This document shows, piece after piece, positions 24,803 through 35,105 of a DNA stretch of 35,105 bases. The notes beneath the pieces were generated by a model. That model did no database searches. It was not told where the DNA came from and saw only the letters and a program-made list of their open reading frames with translations. Position 1 is the stretch's first letter, and every line of letters starts with the position of its first letter. Both the position numbers and the translations under genes were made by a program. The stretch comes from Flavobacteriales bacterium (GTDB taxonomy: Bacteria > Bacteroidota > Bacteroidia > Flavobacteriales_E > Vicingaceae), in the NCBI GenBank assembly GCA_015075325.1, contig JABTUP010000028.1:1-35105 (forward strand), given 5' to 3'.

Positions 24803-26311
24803 TTGAGTAAAACGTCAACTTATCATCTATTAAAAAAACAATCGCTAACATTTTTATTTTGCGTATTCTTTTTTGTTGGCTTTTCACAAGAATCGAGCGA
24901 AATAATCGACTCTTTAAAGCTAACTTTAAAAAAAGTTGAACAACTTCCTTCATCCGAATCGAACGATACCCTAAAAATAAAAATCCTTGAAGAATTAGTT
25001 GAAAATATTTATGAAGATGAAGTTTGGATAATCTATAACAAAAAAGCAAAGTTTGTAGCACAAAAATTACTTCAATCAAAAAATCAAAAAATTAGAAAAA
25101 GAGCACAAGTTGCTTATGCTTTAGCTATAAACGACGAAGGTATTTACGAAAGTAATAAAGGCAATAATGTATTAGCTAAAGAATTGTTTTACAAAAGTAC
25201 CGAACTACTTAGCAAATTACAAGAAGACGAACATTATGCCATGGCTTTAAATAATTTAGGCTACGCATATAAATCGGATGGAGATTTGGTAAAGGCACTT
25301 GATTTTTATTTACAAAGTTTTAAAATTCGTGAAAAAATTAATGATTTAAGCGGTATTGCTATGTCGTTAAACAACATTGGGTTAATATATGATGTTCAAG
25401 GAGATTTAAAAAAAGCAAAAGAATATTACCTCAAATGCACTACTATATTAGAAAAAAGTGGTGATAAATATCAGTTATCAAGCACATTAAACAATTTGGC
25501 AAACATTTATTCGAGAGAACGATATTTTAATGAAGCTATTGAAATGTATGCCAGAAGTAAAGTACTTCAAAAAAGTATTGGCGACATTAATGGCGAAGCA
25601 TACACCTATGTAAATATGGGAACTGTTTATGAATCATTAAGAAAAAACGATGAAGCCATTACGTATTACCAAAAAGGATATGATTTATTTAAATCGTTAA
25701 ATTTTAACGAAGGAGTTGCTTGGGCTTATATTAATTTAGGTAAAATAAATTTTAACATTGGAAACTTTAAAAAATCAAAACAATTTTTAGATAGTGCTCT
25801 TATTCTGTCAACAAAAATTTCCAATCCTGAACTTATTCAACGTACCGAAAATGCTTATTACATTTTAGACTCAGCTCAAGGAAATTTTGCAGGCGCATTT
25901 GATCATTTCAAAAAATATATTTTTTATCGCGATAGCATTACCAACAAACAATCAGAGCAACGCAACCTACAACAACAACTTAATTACGAATTTGACAAAA
26001 AAGAAGCTGTTTTAAAAGAGCAACAACTTAAAGAAAAACTAGTTAGCGAAGAAAAAAGCAGAAAACAACGATTAATTATTGTGGTTATTATTATTGTTTT
26101 AGTGCTGGTATTCTTTTTTACTTTATTTATTTTAAGGACTTTAAATTTAACCAAAAAACAAAAAGCCATTATTGAAAAACAAAAAGAATTGGTTGAAATT
26201 AAACAAAAAGAAATTTTAGATAGTATCCATTATGCAAAACGCATACAAGACGCATTATTAACTTCACAAAGTTACATTGAACGGAATTTAAATCGATTAA
26301 AAAGAAAATGA
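24803..26311 (+). CDS. TPR membrane receptor 1, ending at a SpoIIE-type linker
   Basis: The 502-residue product has a signal peptide (about 1-29, ending VGFSQ), about six TPR units in a 40-residue register (about 105-370, with repeated NNLG or NNIG at 150, 190 and 230), a juxtamembrane YRDSITN segment, one membrane helix (about 424-444), and a cytoplasmic coiled coil ending IHYAKRIQDALLTSQSYIER before the stop. In fused relatives that helix runs straight into a SpoIIE phosphatase; here the protein ends 12 residues later. The topology suggests a periplasmic sensor with a cytoplasmic output tail. The start is a TTG; there is no in-frame ATG before the TPRs. The gene overlaps receptor 2 by four bases (ATGA). 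Confidence 0.85.
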   Translation: MSKTSTYHLLKKQSLTFLFCVFFFVGFSQESSEIIDSLKLTLKKVEQLPSSESNDTLKIKILEELVENIYEDEVWIIYNKKAKFVAQKLLQSKNQKIRKRAQVAYALAINDEGIYESNKGNNVLAKELFYKSTELLSKLQEDEHYAMALNNLGYAYKSDGDLVKALDFYLQSFKIREKINDLSGIAMSLNNIGLIYDVQGDLKKAKEYYLKCTTILEKSGDKYQLSSTLNNLANIYSRERYFNEAIEMYARSKVLQKSIGDINGEAYTYVNMGTVYESLRKNDEAITYYQKGYDLFKSLNFNEGVAWAYINLGKINFNIGNFKKSKQFLDSALILSTKISNPELIQRTENAYYILDSAQGNFAGAFDHFKKYIFYRDSITNKQSEQRNLQQQLNYEFDKKEAVLKEQQLKEKLVSEEKSRKQRLIIVVIIIVLVLVFFFTLFILRTLNLTKKQKAIIEKQKELVEIKQKEILDSIHYAKRIQDALLTSQSYIERNLNRLKRK

Positions 26312-27708
26312 CACATAATGTTTGGCGATTAGTATTTCTTCTTTTTATAGCTTTTATTTCAATTGAAATTTCTGCACAAAATGAAAAGAGGAAAGACTTT
26401 TATCTATTAAAGGAAATTGACATAAAGAAACTTTCCAAACAAGATCAGCGATTAATAGATTCATCACTCACACAATATCATAATACTACAGTCGATACGC
26501 TCCAATTTTTATATTTAAATCATATTGTTGAATATTGTTCTGACGAGAATATTTGGCCTAAATACAATGATTTATTGGCAAAACTAGTGGAACAACAAAT
26601 TGCTAAAAAAATCACATCAAAAAAACTTCAAAACAAATATTTGTGGTTTTACGCCGGCACAATAAACAATCAAGCGAATATTCTACAACAAAAAGGAGAA
26701 ATTCCTGTAGCATTAGAGCAGTACAACAAAGCATTAAAAATATACGAAAGTTTAAACGATAAAATAGGAATAGCTGCTATTCTAAATAATACTGGACTTA
26801 TATATAAAAATCAAGGCGACCTTGAAAAATCGTTAGAATATTATCAAAGAAGTTTAAAAATTCAAGAAGAAGTTGGTGATAAAGTTGGTTTAGCAAAAGC
26901 ACTAAACAACCTTGGTTATATTTATAACAAACTAGAAGAAATACCTAAAGCTATATCTTATTATGAGCAAAGTTTAAGTATTCGCCAAGAAATTAACGAC
27001 AAAGAAGGGTTAGCTGTTTCATACAATAATTTAGGTTCAATTTATTCAAGAGAAGGTGATTTGAACAAAACCATTGAATACTTTAAAAAAGGATTGATCA
27101 TTTTTGAAGAAATAAACAACAAAGAGGGAATGGTTTACACATTATCCAATCTTGCTGCCGCTCAATTAAAATTAAACAATTTAAAAGAAGCAAAAAAACT
27201 AGGACTAAAAGCAATGGAGATAGCAAACCAATTAGGATATCCAACCATAGTTAATAGGGCTGCAGAATTAATGACAGAAGTTTCCCAAGAGCTAGGCGAC
27301 TGGAAAGATGCCATGAAATTCTATCGATTACATATTAAAATGAGAGATAGCATTGTTAACGATGAAAATGCGAAAGAAATAATTAAACAACAGTTAACTT
27401 ACAAATACGAAAAACAAAAATTAGAAGCACAAAAAGAGCAAGAAAAAAAAGATGCCATAAATGCAAAAGAAAAAGAAAGACAACAACAAACTATTGTTTT
27501 TGTAATATTGGTATTAGCTGTAGTAATTATATTTACTGTATTCTTATTTAATCGTTTTAGAGTTACCCGTAAACAGAAAAAAATTATTGAAGAAAAACAA
27601 AAGGAAATTATCGATAGTATCCACTACGCCAAACGAATACAAGATGCTTTATTAACTTCACAAACTTATATTGAAAGAAATATTAACCGATTAAAAAATA
27701 ATTTATAA
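26308..27708 (+). CDS. TPR membrane receptor 2, ending at a SpoIIE-type linker
   Basis: The 466-residue product repeats the plan of receptor 1: signal peptide (1-24, ending ISAQ), five or more TPR units in an exact 40-residue period (NN/NTG-type Asn at 121, 161, 201, 241), the MRDSIVN segment at 345-351, a membrane helix (about 395-415), and the tail IHYAKRIQDALLTSQTYIER ending at residue 466. Its coiled coil is seven residues shorter than in receptors 1 and 3, one heptad. The ATG overlaps the stop of receptor 1, implying coupled translation. The phosphatase gene follows after 35 bases. It has no catalytic domain of its own. Confidence 0.87.
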   Translation: MTHNVWRLVFLLFIAFISIEISAQNEKRKDFYLLKEIDIKKLSKQDQRLIDSSLTQYHNTTVDTLQFLYLNHIVEYCSDENIWPKYNDLLAKLVEQQIAKKITSKKLQNKYLWFYAGTINNQANILQQKGEIPVALEQYNKALKIYESLNDKIGIAAILNNTGLIYKNQGDLEKSLEYYQRSLKIQEEVGDKVGLAKALNNLGYIYNKLEEIPKAISYYEQSLSIRQEINDKEGLAVSYNNLGSIYSREGDLNKTIEYFKKGLIIFEEINNKEGMVYTLSNLAAAQLKLNNLKEAKKLGLKAMEIANQLGYPTIVNRAAELMTEVSQELGDWKDAMKFYRLHIKMRDSIVNDENAKEIIKQQLTYKYEKQKLEAQKEQEKKDAINAKEKERQQQTIVFVILVLAVVIIFTVFLFNRFRVTRKQKKIIEEKQKEIIDSIHYAKRIQDALLTSQTYIERNINRLKNNL

Positions 27709-27743
27709 TTTAGACCAACAACAAATAGCAAATTAGAACAACT

Positions 27744-28454
27744 ATGGAATATATGACAGACGACAAAAACTTCTTCATTCTTTATAAACCAAAAGATATT
27801 GTTAGTGGAGATTTTTACTATGCTTTAGCTCATAAACCTAAACATAGCACTAATGAGTTATTCTATATTTGTACTGCCGATTGTACAGGACATGGAGTAC
27901 CTGGAGCTTTAATGAGTATGTTGGGGATTTCAAATTTAAATGAATCAATCATTGAAAAAGATGTTTACGAACCACACGAAATTCTAAATCATGTTCGAAC
28001 TGGAATTATTGAATCATTAGATTCGGAAGATAAAAACGAAGAAAACAAAGATGGAATGGATTGCGTATTATGTGCTTTCGATTTTAAAAATAATAAATTA
28101 GAATTTGCCGCAGCAAACAATCCGCTATGGATTTATAGAAACGGAGAAATGATTGAATTTAAACCCGACAAAATGCCTGTTGGGAAATATCACGGAGAAT
28201 TAAATTCTTTCACAAAACAACAAGTCGACCTTCAAAAAGGAGATATTGTATACTCATTTACTGATGGTTTTGCCGACCAATTTGGAGGCGAAAAAGGTAA
28301 AAAATTTAAATACAAACCCTTTCAAGAAATACTAAAGAAAAATGCTCACCAATCGATGGAAGACCAAAAAAGGGTGTTAGATGAAGTATTCGAAAATTGG
28401 AAAGGCGATTTAGAACAAGTTGATGACGTTTTAGTAATTGGAGTTAAAATTTAA
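27744..28454 (+). CDS. Free-standing SpoIIE/PP2C-type serine phosphatase domain
   Basis: The 236-residue product is a bare SpoIIE (PPM) phosphatase domain. It opens with FFILYKPKDIVSGDF, which is normally the first strand after the linker helix in fused receptors. Metal-binding acidic residues are in place: Asp23 (SGDF), Asp46 (ADCTGHGVPGA), Asp174 (TDGFADQFGGEKG) and Asp227/Asp228 (VDDVLVIGVKI). There is no signal peptide or membrane helix, so it is cytoplasmic. It should dephosphorylate a Ser or Thr on a partner, by analogy with RsbU/SpoIIE acting on STAS proteins, but no STAS or anti-sigma gene is in the window. Reading upstream in frame meets a stop 18 bases before the ATG, so it is not joined to receptor 2 by a simple frameshift. 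Confidence 0.93.
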   Translation: MEYMTDDKNFFILYKPKDIVSGDFYYALAHKPKHSTNELFYICTADCTGHGVPGALMSMLGISNLNESIIEKDVYEPHEILNHVRTGIIESLDSEDKNEENKDGMDCVLCAFDFKNNKLEFAAANNPLWIYRNGEMIEFKPDKMPVGKYHGELNSFTKQQVDLQKGDIVYSFTDGFADQFGGEKGKKFKYKPFQEILKKNAHQSMEDQKRVLDEVFENWKGDLEQVDDVLVIGVKI

Positions 28455-28455
28455 T

Positions 28456-30048
28456 GTGTTTAAATTTATTAAATCAATATTTCTTATTTCACTAATTCTT
28501 GCTCATTTCTCAATTAATGGGCAAGAATCTGAAGATTTAGTTCAACTTTTATCAAAAGCAAAATCCGACACAGCAAAGCTCCGAATATTAGTTTTATTAA
28601 GTGATGCATGTGAATTAAATGAAATTGAGCAGTACACAAATCAGGCTATTTCTTTAGCAGATAAACTTCTTAAAGAAAATAAATTCGATAAAAACAAAAT
28701 TCTTATTCATAAGGCAACAGCAATAAACAATCTTGCCTTTTTAAACCACACGCTCTCACGATCCGATAGAGGCGTTAAAGAATATAAAAAAAGTCTTGAA
28801 ATTTTTGAGCAAGTTAAAGATACCAACGGCATTATAATGACTTGTAATAATATTGCTATGCTCGAAAAAGATTTGGGAAACATGGATCTTACTTTTCAAT
28901 TCTTAGATAGGGCATTGGATTTAAGTATTAAATCTAACAATATTGAAATGTTACAAATGACCCATACCAACTATTCAGCAATGTATGTTAGAATGGGATT
29001 AATAACCGAAGCCCTCGAACACGCTTACAAAGGATTAGAAATACAAGAAAAAATAGGAAATCAATACGGAAAAGGTTACGCATTAAATAACATTGCTTCA
29101 TTGTTTTTTATGCAAAAAGACTTAAAAAAGGCTGAAGAATTTTTCTTGAAATCGCTCGAAGTACGAACTAAAATAAAAGACGAGGTTGGAGTAAGTACTG
29201 TTTACAACAATCTAGCAAAAGTTTATGAAGAACAAAACCAAAACGATAAAGCCTTAGAATATTATTTAAAATGCCTTGAGAAAAGAAATTTAATTAAAAA
29301 CAGAGAAGGTGTAGCTCAATCTTATAGCAATTTGGGAAGTTTTTATTTAAAAGTTGGAAACTTAAAAAAATCAAAAGAATATTACCAAAAAGCCATTGAA
29401 ATTCGTGAACAAATATTAGACAAAGAAGGTTTAGCTAATTCTTATCAAAAAATGGCCGACTACCATTTACTTACCAAAAATTACACAGCAGCCGAACAGT
29501 ATGGACTTAAATCATTAAAACTTTCTGAAGAATTAGGCTTTATTGGCAATATTGAATCAACGGCAAATGTATTGAGTAGTATTTATGAAAACTTGGGTAA
29601 CTACAAAAAAGCATATCAAATGCATAAATTGTATATATTAATGCGTGATAGTTTGTTTAATACCGAAACACAAAAAAATGTACTTACTCAGCAAATTAAC
29701 TACGAATACAACAAGAAAAAACTTACTGATAGCCTTCAATTTGCTAAAGAACAAGAAGTAAAAGATTTAGCAATTGCAAAACAAGAAGCTCAATTACAAA
29801 AAGAAAAAACACAGCGATTGGCTCTTTATGGTGGATTACTTTTGGTAATTGTATTTGCCGGATTAATGTACAACAGGTTTAAAGTAACTCAAAAACAAAA
29901 AGTAATTATTGAAAAACAAAAAGAACTGGTTGAAGAAAAACAAAAAGAAATACTCGACAGTATTCGTTATGCCAAACGAATACAAGACGCTTTGTTAACT
30001 TCACAAACTTATATTGAACGTAACATTAAACGATTACGAAAATCATAA
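28456..30048 (+). CDS. TPR membrane receptor 3, ending at a SpoIIE-type linker
   Basis: The 530-residue product has a signal peptide (about 1-23, ending SINGQ), seven or so TPR units (about 85-385), the MRDSLFN segment (about 396-402), a membrane helix (about 455-473) and the tail IRYAKRIQDALLTSQTYIER, stopping 7 residues later. A GTG at 28456, one base after the phosphatase stop, is preferred over a TTG at 28438 because MFKFIKSIFL makes a standard signal peptide. The tail is nearly identical to those of receptors 1 and 2, while the TPR parts differ much more, which suggests selection on the tail. Seven bases separate it from the next gene. Confidence 0.85.
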   Translation: MFKFIKSIFLISLILAHFSINGQESEDLVQLLSKAKSDTAKLRILVLLSDACELNEIEQYTNQAISLADKLLKENKFDKNKILIHKATAINNLAFLNHTLSRSDRGVKEYKKSLEIFEQVKDTNGIIMTCNNIAMLEKDLGNMDLTFQFLDRALDLSIKSNNIEMLQMTHTNYSAMYVRMGLITEALEHAYKGLEIQEKIGNQYGKGYALNNIASLFFMQKDLKKAEEFFLKSLEVRTKIKDEVGVSTVYNNLAKVYEEQNQNDKALEYYLKCLEKRNLIKNREGVAQSYSNLGSFYLKVGNLKKSKEYYQKAIEIREQILDKEGLANSYQKMADYHLLTKNYTAAEQYGLKSLKLSEELGFIGNIESTANVLSSIYENLGNYKKAYQMHKLYILMRDSLFNTETQKNVLTQQINYEYNKKKLTDSLQFAKEQEVKDLAIAKQEAQLQKEKTQRLALYGGLLLVIVFAGLMYNRFKVTQKQKVIIEKQKELVEEKQKEILDSIRYAKRIQDALLTSQTYIERNIKRLRKS

Positions 30049-30055
30049 ATATTTC

Positions 30056-30873
30056 ATGCATAAAAATATTGTCATATTATTTCTATTACTTCTTTCTTTT
30101 CGAGCATCAGCAAGTCTCGGAAACGATGTTATAGGCTCTCGGTCAACCGCAATGGGCGGATTTTCAACCACACTTATTGATTTGTGGTCGGTAAACAACA
30201 ACCAAGGAGCATTGGGTTTTGTAAATGAATTATCAGCTGGTATTTCTTACGAAAATCGTTTCTTATTAAAAGAAACCAGTTACAAAGCTGGATCATTTGT
30301 TATGCCTTTAAAAACAGGAACTTTTGGGTTAAGCATCACTTCGTTTGGCTATAGTGCTTTTACCGAAAACAAAGCAGGTTTATCTTATGGTATTAAGTTT
30401 ATAGAAAATATGGCTGTGGGTGTGCAGTTAAATTATTTAAATACCAGATTAACTCCTGAGTATGGGCAAAAAAACACTTTTACCGCAGCCATTGGTGTGG
30501 TAGCAAATCTTTCTAAAGAACTAACTATTGGAGCCCATGTGTACAATCCAACCAGAGCAAAGTTGGCCGATTACGATAACGAACGAGTACCAACTGTTAT
30601 GAAATTGGGGTTAGATTATAAATTTTCTAAAAAAGTATTTTTAGCAATTGAAACCGAAAAAGACATCAATTACGCTCCTGTTGTAAAAGTTGGTGTAGAA
30701 TATCATGCGGTTGAAATGCTGTATTTGCGTGGTGGAGTTTCTACCAATCCAACCATGAGTTCGTTTGGTTTTGGAGTAAAACTAAAAGATTTTAAACTCG
30801 ACCTTTCTTCGTCGTTTCATCAAACTTTAGGCTTAACACCAAGTGTTTCACTCATCTACGTTAAAAGCAAATA

Positions 30874-30874
<1 letters not shown>
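30056..30874 (+). CDS. Outer-membrane beta-barrel protein, PorV/PorQ-like
   Basis: The 272-residue product has a signal peptide (about 1-19, ending ASAS) and then GSRSTAMGGFSTTLIDLWSV followed by NNNQGALGF, the N-terminal pattern of the FadL/PorV-like barrels of Bacteroidota (AMGG, then Asn-Pro/Gln-Gly-Ala-Leu). The rest is regular beta strand with Gly and aromatic residues. PorV and PorQ are T9SS components, but this protein is shorter than PorV and a role in that system is only a possibility. The ATG at 30056 is chosen because it opens the signal peptide. Its stop overlaps the GTG of the HHH gene by one base, so the two are probably coupled. Confidence 0.75.
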
Positions 30875-33024
<2,150 letters not shown>

Positions 33025-33028
33025 TTGG

Positions 33029-34384
33029 TTAAATCAAATCAACTCCAGTAAAAGTAAAAGGCGAAATTAACCTCAACTCTTTTTTCACTTCTTCGCTAAC
33101 ATTTAGCGTTTCAATAAAATTAGCGATAGATGTAGCCGTTATTTTTTCGTTGGTTCTGGTCAATTCTTTTAATGCTTCGTATGGTTTCGGATAACCTTCT
33201 CTTCTCAATACGGTTTGAATAGCTTCGGCAGCAACAGCCCAATTGTCTTCTAAGTCGGCATGTATTTTTGCTTCGTTAATCAATAACTTGTTTAAGCCTT
33301 TTAATAACGAAGCTAAAGCCAAAACCGTATGACCAATTGGCACACCAACATTACGCAACACCGTAGAATCGGTTAAATCGCGTTGCAAACGAGAAATAGG
33401 CAATTTAGCCGACAAGTGTTCGAAAATGGCATTGGCAATTCCTAAGTTTCCTTCCGAGTTTTCAAAATCGATAGGGTTTACTTTATGTGGCATAGCTGAC
33501 GAACCAATTTCGCCTTCTTTTATTTTTTGTTTAAAATAATCCATCGAAACGTAAGTCCACACGTCGCGGTCTAAATCTATTAAAATGTTGTTGATGCGTT
33601 TTAACCCATCAAACAATGCAGCTAAATTGTCGTAATGCTCAATTTGTGTGGTGGTTTGCGAACGGCTTAAGCCCAAGATATTGTTTACAAAATTATTCGA
33701 AAATTCTACCCAGTTGTAGTTAGGGTAAGCCACGTGGTGAGCATTTAAATTACCCGTTGCACCACCAAATTTTGCCGAAAAAGGAACGGCTTTTACTTGC
33801 TCCAATTGTTTCTCGATTCGCTCTACAAACACATAAAACTCTTTACCCAATTTGGTTGGAGAAGCAGGTTGTCCGTGTGTTTTTGCTAACATGGGTATGT
33901 TTGCCCATGCTGCCGATAGTTCTTTTAGCTTAGCCAAACAATCGTTTAGTAACGGATAATAAACAGCATTTAAAGCTTCTTTAATGGATAATGGAACAGA
34001 AGTGTTGTTGATGTCTTGCGAGGTTAAACCAAAATGGACAAACTCTTTATAAGCAGGATTGATGTTGAGTAAATCGAATTTCTTTTTAATAAAATATTCT
34101 ACCGCTTTTACATCGTGGTTGGTTACTTTTTCTTCGTCTTTTACCGATTGTATATCGGTCTCCGATAAGTTTTGGTAAATGTTGCGAAGAGCAGGATAAA
34201 GGCTTTTATCAAAACCTTGTAACTGAGGCAAAGGCAATTCGCACAAGGCAATAAAATATTCAATTTCTACACGAACACGGTATTGTATTAATGCTGCTTC
34301 CGAAAAATAGGGAGCTAAATTCTCTGTGGTTTTACGGTATCTGCCGTCGATGGGTGAAATTGCTGTTAATGCTGAAAAATTCAT
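33029..34384 (-). CDS. purB: Adenylosuccinate lyase
   Basis: The 451-residue enzyme works twice in purine synthesis, splitting fumarate from SAICAR and from adenylosuccinate. The fumarase/aspartase-superfamily signature GSSAMPHKVNPIDFENSEGN holds the catalytic Ser loop. KTHGQPASPTKLGKE is the conserved catalytic-His region, and the N-terminus LTAISPIDGRY is typical of PurB. Length is normal. The ATG at 34384 is used over a TTG at 34396 because it matches the family start. No other purine gene is nearby. The toxin-antitoxin pair lies upstream on the same strand, 57 bases away. Confidence 0.97.
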   Translation of the reverse strand: MNFSALTAISPIDGRYRKTTENLAPYFSEAALIQYRVRVEIEYFIALCELPLPQLQGFDKSLYPALRNIYQNLSETDIQSVKDEEKVTNHDVKAVEYFIKKKFDLLNINPAYKEFVHFGLTSQDINNTSVPLSIKEALNAVYYPLLNDCLAKLKELSAAWANIPMLAKTHGQPASPTKLGKEFYVFVERIEKQLEQVKAVPFSAKFGGATGNLNAHHVAYPNYNWVEFSNNFVNNILGLSRSQTTTQIEHYDNLAALFDGLKRINNILIDLDRDVWTYVSMDYFKQKIKEGEIGSSAMPHKVNPIDFENSEGNLGIANAIFEHLSAKLPISRLQRDLTDSTVLRNVGVPIGHTVLALASLLKGLNKLLINEAKIHADLEDNWAVAAEAIQTVLRREGYPKPYEALKELTRTNEKITATSIANFIETLNVSEEVKKELRLISPFTFTGVDLI

Positions 34385-34441
34385 TTTGTTATCCAAGTTT
34401 TGTAAGGATACAAAAGTATTATTTTATATCGAAATTTAAGG

Positions 34442-34714
34442 TTAAAATAAATCGGAGTGAGTTCCCGTTCTTACAAGTGTTATTAATTTAATAGTATCTT
34501 GCTGCTCCCAAATAAGCAACCAATCTGGTTGTATATGACATTCCCAAAGTCCTTGGTAATTTCCTTTTAGTTTATGAGGTTTAAAATTTGAAGGCAACAC
34601 TCCTTTCGTTTCTAAAAGCAGAACAATTTCTTTAAAAAGTTGAATTTTTAACCCTCTTTTTTCAGCAAGCTTAATGTCTTTTTTAATTTTGTTGGAATAT
34701 TCAATTTGATACAT
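34442..34714 (-). CDS. YafQ-family mRNA interferase toxin
   Basis: The 90-residue product fits the YafQ branch of the RelE/ParE toxins, ribosome-dependent endoribonucleases. Residues matching the E. coli YafQ active site are His47 (KPHKLKGNY), His60 and Asp64 (CHIQPDWLLIW), His86 (TGTHSDLF) and the terminal Phe90. The full catalytic set is present, so the toxin should be active. The ATG at 34714 is preferred over a TTG at 34729; it lies four bases after the antitoxin stop, so the pair is one operon with the antitoxin first. Confidence 0.92.
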   Translation of the reverse strand: MYQIEYSNKIKKDIKLAEKRGLKIQLFKEIVLLLETKGVLPSNFKPHKLKGNYQGLWECHIQPDWLLIWEQQDTIKLITLVRTGTHSDLF

Positions 34715-34718
34715 AAAA

Positions 34719-34943
34719 TTAGATACCAAGTTGTTTAAATAAATCGGCTGAATTTTTAGCTTTATTTATTCCTTTACCTTTTCTAATATCTGCAATTACA
34801 TTCTCTGTTTCGGCATTGTATCTATTTTTCTCCAACTCAATTATTTCCACATCTTTTTTACCAACAATAAATGTCTTAATAAAGTTTAAGAATACTTTAC
34901 CCGCAGTGCTTTTTTCATTTATTTTTATGGTAATGGTGGTCAT
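34719..34943 (-). CDS. DUF2683-like antitoxin
   Basis: The 74-residue product starts MTTITIKINEKSTAGKVFL, as in DUF2683 proteins that I recall paired with YafQ-type toxins in Bacteroidota. The N-terminal beta strand and following helix would suit a DNA-binding dimer; the Lys-rich C-terminal half (IRKGKGINKAKNSADLF) should wrap the toxin. It should neutralise the toxin and repress the operon. A TACCTTTG promoter box lies 17 bases upstream of the ATG. Confidence 0.75.
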   Translation of the reverse strand: MTTITIKINEKSTAGKVFLNFIKTFIVGKKDVEIIELEKNRYNAETENVIADIRKGKGINKAKNSADLFKQLGI

Positions 34944-34960
34944 GATTTGCTTCTTTTATA

Positions 34961-34968
34961 CAAAGGTA
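34961..34968 (-). promoter_or_regulatory. Probable -7 promoter box of the toxin-antitoxin operon
   Basis: The minus strand reads TACCTTTG, matching TAnnTTTG, 17 bases upstream of the antitoxin ATG. Confidence 0.55.
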
Positions 34969-35028
34969 TGAAAAAATGAGAAACAGAATATCTTTTATTG
35001 TAGCATGCTTGTATTGAATAATTTACCA

Positions 35029-35043
35029 CGAGTTAAAAACTCG
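35029..35043. repeat. Short hairpin near the right edge
   Basis: CGAGTT-AAA-AACTCG forms a perfect 6-bp stem. It could be a terminator or part of a dispersed repeat; the last 60 bases of the window show no gene that can be supported. Confidence 0.35.
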
Positions 35044-35105
35044 GTTGAATGGATTTTATTCTTTAACAATTCTCCAGCATAAAAATGACGAAATGATGGT
35101 TAAGG

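Noticed and set aside
27709..27743. Sequencing frameshift splitting receptor 2 from the phosphatase
   Set aside because: The frame of the phosphatase is closed by a stop 18 bases before its ATG, and receptors 1 and 3 end at the same place without any phosphatase after them, so a single error does not explain the pattern.
34972..35105. Short open stretches at the right edge on both strands (for example the plus-strand frame from 35004)
   Set aside because: They are under 30 codons, overlap a hairpin and show no recognisable family; they may be part of a dispersed repeat.

Overview
The window looks like a chromosomal segment of a member of the Bacteroidota, most likely Flavobacteriales or a near relative. 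The evidence is strongly AT-rich DNA, a type IX secretion (T9SS) C-terminal sorting domain on the M28 peptidase, and TAnnTTTG-type -7 promoter boxes upstream of many genes. Several families are also typical of that phylum: DUF6702, DUF5522, an S23 four-helix-bundle protein, TPR-transmembrane-SpoIIE regulators and an HHH outer-membrane protein. No rRNA, tRNA, CRISPR array, intact insertion sequence or prophage was found.

Layout. 1-5462: a small lipoprotein, pheT, an outer-membrane beta-barrel protein and a secreted M28 peptidase. 5464-11234 (minus strand): alaS, a DUF6702 protein and an M1 metallopeptidase, probably co-transcribed. 11335-14117: a membrane-anchored M23 peptidase overlapping a bestrophin channel, then a convergent glucosaminidase with LysM domains. 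14191-17794: a PLP-dependent deaminase/desulfhydrase, divergent from DUF5522, an S23-family four-helix-bundle gene and hutU. 17991-20779: a toxin-type island with an autoinhibited Fic protein and a HipBA pair, bracketed by direct repeats and palindromes. 20900-24170: ligA, a TPR protein, two REP-like hairpins and a decayed T9SS tail. 24171-33024: a long co-directional cluster with a PaaY-like protein, three TPR membrane receptors, one free-standing SpoIIE/PP2C phosphatase domain, and two outer-membrane proteins. 33029-34943 (minus strand): purB and a DUF2683/YafQ toxin-antitoxin pair.

The most unusual system is at 24803-30048. Three receptor-like proteins (signal peptide, TPRs, one membrane helix, coiled coil) all stop just after the linker helix that, in fused relatives, leads directly into a SpoIIE phosphatase. 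The only phosphatase domain is a separate gene lying between the second and third receptor. This suggests three envelope sensors sharing one phosphatase in trans.

A second pattern is a family of strictly 7-bp-phased TTAGAAG-like arrays at five places. Four of them overlap a stop codon of a flanking gene. Two arrays in inverted orientation flank the S23 gene exactly, a similar inverted pair with no gene lies between pheT and the barrel protein, and one array encodes the signal-peptide core of the HHH protein, where copy-number change would shift the frame.

All calls come from reading the sequence. No database search was run. Family names rest on recognised motifs.
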